A DNA stretch of 38,384 nucleotides, taken from IMG/VR virus record IMGVR_UViG_3300000117_009450, positions 5,604 through 43,987 of that record; one strand, written 5' to 3'. The stretch is from a virus. Within the stretch, counting starts at the first letter, position 1; every line of letters starts with the position of its first letter. Positions 32,901-38,384 of the stretch are shown here, one piece after another. The translations under genes and the position numbers were made by a program. The notes below the pieces were generated by a model, which worked only from the letters and a program-made list of their open reading frames with translations, made no database searches and had not been told where the DNA came from.

Positions 32901-35702
32901 GGCGCTCCAACAGGCTTAACCGTTAGTCCTGATGTTATAACAGAATCTGGAGCATATAATATTGCATTACAGGGTGGTGGTATTTATGCAATTAGTAAGG
33001 ATGCAAATGCAGAATATTATCTTCCAGATATAAATGATTGGTATAAAGCAGCATACTTCCAACCAGGGACAGCAGTTGCTCAATCTGGAACATCAATCCT
33101 TCTTAATGCTAATGATGTAGGAACGCTTTCTACAAAAAATGATATCCAAGCAGCTGTTACTATTGGTGGTAATGTAGTAGTATCTAGTGGAGACTTAAAT
33201 GTTTCAGGTGTACTAGCTGCAAGAGATTTGGAAATTCTTAACGATTCTGGAGAAAGTGTTATACAAACTGCTAATGATACAGAAATAAATATTCTTGGTG
33301 TAGAACAAGGACAAAATTCTTTAAGACTTGTCAATACAGAAAATGGTAAATTACAAATTGGTCCTAATCCTAGCTTAACACTTAGTGGTGCTGGTGCTTT
33401 AGATGGTAGTTATTTTACAGGTTTTTCAAAAGCAAAAACAACTATAGCATCTACCGGTGAAGTTAAAATTTTATCACAACTTCCTGTTATATTTAGTGGT
33501 ATTAGCACACAAAGTCTTACTGTAAATACTTTATCTTTCCAAGATGAAGAAGGTAATATAAGAGACTTTTTCAATGGTCCTGATGGCGGGTTTGTTTACA
33601 AAACAGGAGCATCTAGCTCTAATGCTTCTGATCAATTAAAATTTGACGCAGGGGAAATAGTTTATACTGGAGTAGAGATTAGTGGGCTGTGTCCTTTATA
33701 TACAGATAACCTTAATAGAGTAAGATCATATAAGCTTTTGAAGTATGAAACTGACTATGTTGAACTAAGCGGAATGTTTAATCCGATAGAATTACAGGTT
33801 GGTCCTGACAATACGACTTTATCTGGATCTTTCTTGGTTCATCAGGGCGAAGGTCCTATGAAGTACGTGATTAACGACTTCTTATCTGCAGAGGGTTTAA
33901 CCTATCAAAGATACGCAAAAAGACTAGTTCGTGTAGATGTGTTTAGTAAAAAAGTAAGTTTTGTAGAGCCTCCTCTAGAACCTAAAATACCTGGTATTGC
34001 TGAGGGTTTGCCTCAACTAGATGATTTGGATTCTGAATATTCATTTGGTGATACTATAGCTATTATGCATACAGGCAATAATGAAATTGAATATGTAAAA
34101 TTGGCTGCACAAGCTAGAGGTCCATTTGATGGTCCTGATTTTCTTTATGTAGGAGATACTCCGTTATTTGGTGAAGGCGCTGGAGTAGAAGGTGAGAATA
34201 CTATTAGTTCATTCTTTTGTCCAGGTGTTAAAGGTAATGAGCTAGATGGTGGTGACGATGTACCAGAGTTTACTGGTATTATGTATTCAATAACCAGGTC
34301 TTCTACTCTTAAAAATGGTTTGGGTTACGGATTATTTCCTCAAGACCCTCCTGCTATTAGTGGTTTTAATTGCGGCAATGACTCTTATGAGCCTATTGAG
34401 AATAATGAGAGTGCTGAGTTTACATTTAGACCAAGTTCTCAAAACGTTATTAGTACTAGGCCAACGACTAGTACTATGTTTAATAATGTTGGAGAAAACA
34501 TTGACTTCGCAATATATGGACGTACCAAATTCCAATACAATAGATATAATCCGAATATACATGATGCAAGTGATGAAAAGGGTGGTCGTCCTTCTGGTTT
34601 AATTCCAAGTTTTATGGTTGATGCCAATATAGGAAATGCTGCTAGTGGGGAACTTCCTTCGGGAGTTTTCTTTATAGATTGGGCAGATGCAGAAAAAACT
34701 ATTCCAACAGGATTTAATTTAGATCAAAGAGGTAAAGTTCTTGTTAATACAGAAACTCCTTTTGTTATGAGTTCATTAAGCAAGGCTATTTCTGTTGAAC
34801 CTAGTGGATTTCCTACTTTGGATCTTGTTGCTGATTTGACAGTAAATGGTTATACATATTCTAGAGGATTAATAACTGATCACATTTATCTATCTGGTAT
34901 AGATCCTAATACTTATATTCCTGGCGCTATATTGACAACAGATGTTACTGGTAGAGTCATTTCTCTACAGCCAGAGCTTCCTCCTAGTGTTCCTGGTCCG
35001 CCTACTTTAATTAGCGGTTCTGCTGGTAATACTAGTGTTGATTTAGATTGGTTCGCTCCAGTAGAAAACGGTGGCAAGCCAATATTAAATTACATAGTAG
35101 AATACAGCACCAATAATGGGGTAACATGGACTGCTCCTATTGATATTATAAATCCTAATACTGGTAAAAATATTACAGGATTAACTAATGGTCTAAATTA
35201 TATCTTTAGAGTTAGGGCGGTAAATGAAATTGGACAAGGACAATGGTCAGAACCTAGTGCCCAATTTACTCCTAGTTCTAATTTTCCAGGGGTTGTTAGA
35301 GAGCTTAATTTGAGCAGAAGAGACGTTACTGATCCTGTTACTGGTGATGTAGTATCAAATACTATAGAGGCAACGTGGGCTGTTCCTTTAGAAGCTGGTG
35401 CTAGTCCTATCGCACAATATATAATTAGATATAAACCATTTGATGGTTTGTCTTGGATTACCAAAGAGCCAATTACCGCAACATCATCTAGTTCATATAC
35501 TTTTGATTTAACAGGATTGCTTTCTGGTCCTACATATTTGGTTAAGGTTACAGCACAAAATAATTATGGAGAAGGAGAACCTAGTATTGAGCAGTCAGTT
35601 GGCACTGATCCTCCTCCTACAGAGCCAGAACCACCACCAAACCCTAATGATTTTGGAACCATAGAATTTTCAGGATCTTGTTCTACTCAAATAACAACTT
35701 AA
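29919..35702 (+). CDS. Large distal tail/receptor-binding protein with permuted FGE-like domain and two FnIII domains
   Basis: A 1927-residue modular protein 12 bases after the tape measure. Residues 1-120 are an unrecognised β-rich start. Residues 125-197 repeat the end module of the fibre proteins at 6796 and 8444 (TLVCTGSKWVPLQ). Residues 230-720 are β-rich fibre-like. Residues 727-1050 carry both halves of an FGE-sulfatase/C-type-lectin-like domain in swapped order. Residues 1060-1660 are β-rich with LTVNTLSFQDEEG-type fibre phrases. Two fibronectin type III domains lie at about 1687-1787 and 1790-1897 (PGPPTLISGSAGNTSVDLDW, GLTNGLNYIFRVRAVNEIG). The end is Pro-rich with one Cys. No catalytic Cys occurs in the FGE-like C-half, so binding, not catalysis, is likely. 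Probably the distal tail or central fibre. Confidence 0.75.
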   Translation: MNNVHIFENVGLKCKTENNKIILLKTLVGYNNFQDSQVGSSVPYLIRNVAQKKYEVGVGELGKDKDFYIVREKVISSSNNGDPVELIGVDSEFYIFANEYNFNTAFNNVILKDDSFDVDNVRAIYIVDTSKGSISATLPPAQANQSLVVDFKTVNNASGQLVIKCSENYTVHSLPGKDKHITLVCTGSKWVPLQDNQKQQTTFSKFSNPSFSAQADPAGATGSLQYKVDATTFGDTKAFFGPNDTILLGGTGIVDNAHIILPTTGVGANNNVIFNNQHASGDFTVHGSASGIGLSFSHDGGLGLNVPTGHFAPSSGDVIFYGSGDFNDARKNLFFSYDGRLGINIPSGSRPQTVAHFINVSDCSETLRLENKAVCHPANLTLLHNPPLSTIPANSTIATIAMSSKNSASNEVDYVQLLGRVLDFTNGQTKGEFGLIVNSGNAAIQTIKTNASQTSLNHGTSRLSVSDSSAGIASPEITFSGTSINFVDLASGQSGVVNFGTINTNLITPNTLKLDTLSTNSLLTVNSDKEVVAASTGNAIAIANAPSGRILSTEANGIVTTDISLDDYFRTNRDVIYNSFPKRQAEGCLQQIIFIEPNVSEREFSIGDQIEITDADGTVTYNFVTGISSNNGIITTLNCADLISSSTIPGISVQSITKGFTLTLEKYVDPEITALNDSTFIVLSTQPGQNTIFNGDKANLGFTVYADSLVPALDIRPSGANPARVFTGQYYSYSTQANSAPLTILVDASGRGTSESAYNTANFNNAAIPRWSGFVTDVGVNGRPSAFGTFDQQGNVAEWIAVNTQQHNTSESRYVAGGNFASTLEQMKAVEALSSMSGASGVGIRLASVFNKQDSDYISGVLGLNFADITNPLNISSATGLQLYNSSTDTFSDLTFSGLGTVTRQYRMGINEITNRQYVEFLNAIGSGNAGDVLNLFDSRMETSVAGGIEKTSSVICAPRNMLHTYSVKTDYDNKPVNFVNYLSAVRFANWINNGAPTGLTVSPDVITESGAYNIALQGGGIYAISKDANAEYYLPDINDWYKAAYFQPGTAVAQSGTSILLNANDVGTLSTKNDIQAAVTIGGNVVVSSGDLNVSGVLAARDLEILNDSGESVIQTANDTEINILGVEQGQNSLRLVNTENGKLQIGPNPSLTLSGAGALDGSYFTGFSKAKTTIASTGEVKILSQLPVIFSGISTQSLTVNTLSFQDEEGNIRDFFNGPDGGFVYKTGASSSNASDQLKFDAGEIVYTGVEISGLCPLYTDNLNRVRSYKLLKYETDYVELSGMFNPIELQVGPDNTTLSGSFLVHQGEGPMKYVINDFLSAEGLTYQRYAKRLVRVDVFSKKVSFVEPPLEPKIPGIAEGLPQLDDLDSEYSFGDTIAIMHTGNNEIEYVKLAAQARGPFDGPDFLYVGDTPLFGEGAGVEGENTISSFFCPGVKGNELDGGDDVPEFTGIMYSITRSSTLKNGLGYGLFPQDPPAISGFNCGNDSYEPIENNESAEFTFRPSSQNVISTRPTTSTMFNNVGENIDFAIYGRTKFQYNRYNPNIHDASDEKGGRPSGLIPSFMVDANIGNAASGELPSGVFFIDWADAEKTIPTGFNLDQRGKVLVNTETPFVMSSLSKAISVEPSGFPTLDLVADLTVNGYTYSRGLITDHIYLSGIDPNTYIPGAILTTDVTGRVISLQPELPPSVPGPPTLISGSAGNTSVDLDWFAPVENGGKPILNYIVEYSTNNGVTWTAPIDIINPNTGKNITGLTNGLNYIFRVRAVNEIGQGQWSEPSAQFTPSSNFPGVVRELNLSRRDVTDPVTGDVVSNTIEATWAVPLEAGASPIAQYIIRYKPFDGLSWITKEPITATSSSSYTFDLTGLLSGPTYLVKVTAQNNYGEGEPSIEQSVGTDPPPTEPEPPPNPNDFGTIEFSGSCSTQITT
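32101..33068 (+). other. Circularly permuted FGE-sulfatase/C-type-lectin-like domain (protein residues 727-1050)
   Basis: First comes the part that ends ordinary family members: YYSYSTQANSAP, SAFGTFDQQGNVAEW, YVAGGNF and GVGIRLAS. A linker of about 55 residues follows. Then comes the part that normally begins them: YRMGINEITNRQYVEFLNA, NKPVNFVNYLSAVRFANWIN and YYLPDINDWYKAAYFQPG. Neither half has its missing partner in the usual order nearby. The join falls between WYKAAYFQP and YYSYSTQ, which are neighbours in ordinary members. Confidence 0.7.
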
Positions 35703-35714
35703 AAGGTAAAAATT

Positions 35715-36488
35715 ATGGCAGGACCACAATTTAGAAGAGATATTTCAACAACTAACATACCATCAAAAGACCAAATAGAAATTGGAGAAATAGTTATTAA
35801 TGCTGTAACTGGTAGACTTTATACTGTTACAGTCAACCCTCCTATTGTAGCTGGCGGTTCTCCGACTAAAGGAGAAGTTATTGAATTTGTGGGCTCTCTT
35901 GTATGTCAACAAGAGACATCAGTTCCAGAGATTATTTTTTCAGATACTACTGGATTTTGCTGTTTGGGTGATACTTTAGGAGTTGAAGTTAGTGGGTTAC
36001 AAGAAAATACTAATTACACATTCTCAGTGTCTGAACTTACAGAAAATAGTAGTTCAATAAATTTAGCGTCTGCAAATTACACCAACTATACAGGAAGTGT
36101 GAACGGTACTGATATTAATTATTTAAAGTCTGCTATTGTTCCTGTTAGCATCAATACTTCTGATAATAAATCTGCTGTAAGCATATTTGAATTTAATGTT
36201 TTATCTGAAAATGATCTAATTACTAGTAAAGTTGTTAGTGTTAAGTGTAAAGATTGTTCATCATCAACAACCGATTCTGGAAGTGACTCGGATGATGGTT
36301 CGGATGACGGAGATACTAGTGTACAAGCTACTATTAGTCCCACATCTACTAGCTCTCCAGCACAGACAGTTTCATCTCCATCACCACCACCACCGCCACC
36401 GCCTACGGTTCCATCTTCGCCACCACCACCGCCACCGCCTACGGTTCCATCTTCGCCATCGCCACCACCACCATCTTATGGATATTAA
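35715..36488 (+). CDS. Tail appendage protein with polyproline tail
   Basis: A 257-residue protein. The N-terminus (SKDQIEIGEIVINAVTGRLYTV) looks like a short virion-docking β segment. Residues 70-185 are β-rich with six Cys in total (CQQ, CCLG, CKDC), which may form disulphides or a metal site. Residues 187-205 are Ser/Asp-rich (GSDSDDGSDDGD). The last 45 residues are polyproline (SPSPPPPPPPTVPSS repeated). It starts 12 bases after the large distal protein, with AAAGG nine bases before the ATG. Acidic linker plus stiff polyproline arm suggests a surface-exposed spacer. Function is otherwise unknown. Confidence 0.6.
   Translation: MAGPQFRRDISTTNIPSKDQIEIGEIVINAVTGRLYTVTVNPPIVAGGSPTKGEVIEFVGSLVCQQETSVPEIIFSDTTGFCCLGDTLGVEVSGLQENTNYTFSVSELTENSSSINLASANYTNYTGSVNGTDINYLKSAIVPVSINTSDNKSAVSIFEFNVLSENDLITSKVVSVKCKDCSSSTTDSGSDSDDGSDDGDTSVQATISPTSTSSPAQTVSSPSPPPPPPPTVPSSPPPPPPPTVPSSPSPPPPSYGY
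36384..36455 (+). repeat. Perfect 2 x 36-base tandem repeat in polyproline tail
   Basis: Two identical adjacent 36-base units (36384-36419 and 36420-36455) encode PPPPPPTVPSS-type sequence. Identity at DNA level, unlike the diverged Thr/Pro tracts elsewhere, indicates a recent duplication or slippage. Confidence 0.9.
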
Positions 36489-36503
36489 AGGAATAAATTT
36501 AAT

Positions 36504-38384
36504 ATGATACCTGAAAATAATTTTATATTATCAGAATGTGAATGTGGCACGCTAATATCTTTTCCTGAGATAGATTTACAATCTACGAATCCTCCTTTTT
36601 CTCTATCTGGTACTAATAATGTTATTATAGAATTTAGTATTGTCGATGCTTATCCTAAAGATGCTACAGCTACTGTTGTACCAAGTGCTTATAATATACA
36701 AAAACCTAGTAAGTTCACACCACAAACAAGTGTTAAGATAATATCAGAATATAATTTTGGTACACATGTGTTATTGCAGATGAATTGTAAAGATAGATAT
36801 GGTAGAATTCTATATAGCGCTTATCAAAAAATTGTTTGTAGTCCAGCAGGAGGTAGAATTTGTGAAGAACCAACTAAATCACGTAAACAAGATCCTAATA
36901 TAATTTTAGAGAAACGTAATGGCTGGAAATACAATTATAATGATCATACGGTAGCATTATTTTTATATAATAAAAACCTGTATTCAGATGCGACTATTGC
37001 TAAATTAGAACGTAAAAATACTAATGTATTGCCTTTAAGGTTGTTCTGTGAGAATGGCACTTTTCCAGACTATATTACTGATCAAGTAGATAGCACTATT
37101 GAAAACAATTGTGCTATTAGTGTTAATAATAGAAAAATAGCACCAATTCCTGCTATTAGTATGCTGGTGGAAAAATATGCGGATACCACAGTTAAAGTAG
37201 GGGAAATAATTTATAATCCTAAGGTTTATGTTAAATCAGATATTATTACAGTAGATAAAGACAACACTTCTGCTACAGGGGTTTTTGATGGTTCTCGTAT
37301 TGAATTATCAAATGATAAACGATTACAACATTTATTACAAACAGATATTGATGCTAATGCTTTTGTATTAAATGAAGGAGATAACCAATTTACTATTAAT
37401 GGTCGTGCATTTGATAAAAACCAATATTTGTGTTATTCTGTTGGCACATATGAATTAGATGTTCCTGAAGATCATCCTATAGCTTTTCTTAATAAAGGAT
37501 TAGAAGAATATATATCTTATAGTGGTAATCCATCTAAAGAGAAAACTAGAGCCGTTAATATAGTTGAAGATCCTAATAATGATTATATACCAACTCATCT
37601 TCATGGCGATTATAAATTTTACTATGGTAATGTAACTCTGACTGTTACTTCTGGCATAAATAATATGCCTATTAGTTACTATAGTTATTATAATGGATTT
37701 TTAGGAGGTAAGGATAGATTAGTTTTTGCAGAAACCTATGCTCCAACACCTACGCCTACTGTTACGTCCACTCCATCTGCAACTCCAACACTCACCCCTA
37801 CTATTTCCCTTACTCCTTCTATTACTCCTACAACTACTACAACTCCTACAAGCACACCGACCACAACACCTACACAAACTCCTACTGCTACTGTAACTCC
37901 AACGGTCACTCCTACTATTTCTGTTACTCCTAGCATAGCACCTTCTAATACTCCAACCGCTAGTGTGACACCTACTAATACCCCTACTGTTAGTGTTACA
38001 CCTACCAAGACTCCTACTGCTACAGCAACATTGACACCTACCGTAACACCAACAATTAGTGTAACACCTTCTGTAACTCCAACACTTACTCCTACAATTT
38101 CAGTTAGTCCAACAGTAACTCCTACGATTTCTGTAACTCCATCTATTACGCCTTCAATAACACCGACTATTTCTGTTACGCCTACTATAAGTGTTACTCC
38201 TACTTTGACACCAACAAATACTACAACTCCTACTGTAACGCCTAGCAACAGTCCTACTCCTAGTATCACACCTAGCAACACACCGACTGCTAGTGTAACA
38301 CCAACACATACTCCTACTGTTTCAGTTAGTCCAACCAATACCCCTTCCACTACTCCTACGAATACCGTAACCCCTAGCGTTACA
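36504..38384 (+). CDS. Appendage protein with cupredoxin-like domain and mucin-like Thr/Pro tail (3' end outside window)
   Basis: The frame is open from the ATG at 36504 to the last base, 627 codons, so the C-terminus is missing. AAAGGA lies 11 bases upstream of the start. Residues 1-300 are β-rich, with four Cys in the first 125 residues (ECECGTL, NCKDRYG, VCSPAGGRIC). Residues 305-410 resemble a cupredoxin-like domain of aquatic phage and bacterial proteins: VPEDHPIAFLNKG, FYYGNVTLTV, then ISYYSYYNGFLGG, where copper-binding relatives would have C-x2-H-x2-M. From residue 414 on there are over 210 residues of Thr/Ser/Pro/Val repeats. Third of the distal appendage genes; probably a surface-exposed spike or fibre. 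Domain call is by motif memory and moderate. Confidence 0.6.
   Translation, partial: MIPENNFILSECECGTLISFPEIDLQSTNPPFSLSGTNNVIIEFSIVDAYPKDATATVVPSAYNIQKPSKFTPQTSVKIISEYNFGTHVLLQMNCKDRYGRILYSAYQKIVCSPAGGRICEEPTKSRKQDPNIILEKRNGWKYNYNDHTVALFLYNKNLYSDATIAKLERKNTNVLPLRLFCENGTFPDYITDQVDSTIENNCAISVNNRKIAPIPAISMLVEKYADTTVKVGEIIYNPKVYVKSDIITVDKDNTSATGVFDGSRIELSNDKRLQHLLQTDIDANAFVLNEGDNQFTINGRAFDKNQYLCYSVGTYELDVPEDHPIAFLNKGLEEYISYSGNPSKEKTRAVNIVEDPNNDYIPTHLHGDYKFYYGNVTLTVTSGINNMPISYYSYYNGFLGGKDRLVFAETYAPTPTPTVTSTPSATPTLTPTISLTPSITPTTTTTPTSTPTTTPTQTPTATVTPTVTPTISVTPSIAPSNTPTASVTPTNTPTVSVTPTKTPTATATLTPTVTPTISVTPSVTPTLTPTISVSPTVTPTISVTPSITPSITPTISVTPTISVTPTLTPTNTTTPTVTPSNSPTPSITPSNTPTASVTPTHTPTVSVSPTNTPSTTPTNTVTPSVT
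37745..38384 (+). repeat. Long Thr/Ser/Pro repeat tract (continues past window)
   Basis: At least 640 bases of degenerate units, mostly TPTISVTPS, TPTNTPTVS and TPSNTPTAS types. Nearly every third or fourth residue is Pro and most others are Thr, Ser or Val. Codon choice varies widely, so the pattern is held at protein level. The reverse strand is open through it only because of the composition. Confidence 0.9.

Noticed and set aside
32101-33068. Diversity-generating retroelement target in the C-type-lectin-like domain
   Set aside because: No reverse transcriptase gene or template repeat is visible in the window and the domain is internal rather than at the C-terminus where variable regions usually lie. 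The rest of the genome could not be checked.
37736-38350. Long reverse-strand open frame coding Gly/Val repeats
   Set aside because: It is the complement of the Thr/Pro repeat (ACN CCN read backwards as GGN GTN); it has no credible ribosome site and opposes all neighbours.

Overview
The window is the virion-morphogenesis block of an uncultivated tailed phage (Caudoviricetes). Every supportable gene is on the + strand, tightly packed or overlapping (several ATGA/TAATG junctions), in AT-rich DNA. No rRNA, tRNA, CRISPR array, insertion sequence, integrase or host gene was seen. A tail tube followed by small chaperone-type genes and a 3063-residue tape measure, with no recognisable sheath gene, points to a siphovirus with a long tail. 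Several fibre modules (IYHDGS, LTVNGSTTTVSTTN, VDFRVEGDTD types) resemble those of marine and freshwater phages, so an aquatic source is likely. The host cannot be named.

Layout. 1-6014: head module, with the large terminase C-terminus (cut by the window edge), portal, a prohead protease fused to a coiled-coil scaffold, a decoration-type protein and the HK97-fold major capsid protein, then a strong terminator. 6132-11923: fibre/appendage cluster lying between capsid and connector genes, with two small proteins, three long fibre-like proteins and a 102-residue protein. 11932-12858: an RgpF-like glycosyltransferase. 12916-16944: connector/neck/tail-completion candidates, interrupted by an appendage protein with a proprotein-convertase P-domain and a Thr/Pro-rich tail. 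17008-20626: major tail protein and tail-assembly genes, including a 51-residue coiled-coil protein and a chaperone-like protein with a 9 x 7-residue tandem repeat. 20715-29906: tape measure. 29919-38384: three distal tail/appendage proteins, the last running off the window.

How they would work together: terminase and portal package DNA into a shell built on the protease-scaffold fusion. Connector proteins join the head to a tail tube whose length is set by the giant tape measure. The fibre and distal proteins carry lectin-like, fibronectin, P-domain and cupredoxin-like modules suited to binding surfaces. A glycosyltransferase in the same block, plus two mucin-like Thr/Ser/Pro tails, raises the possibility of a glycosylated virion.

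The most unusual signal is in the 1927-residue distal protein. Its FGE-sulfatase/C-type-lectin-like domain appears circularly permuted: the half that is C-terminal in ordinary family members precedes the half that is normally N-terminal. Other unusual points are an EF-hand pair and a D-x6-E-x-K insert inside the tape measure, and a cupredoxin-like domain whose copper ligands appear replaced. All family calls were made by eye from sequence motifs; no database search was run.
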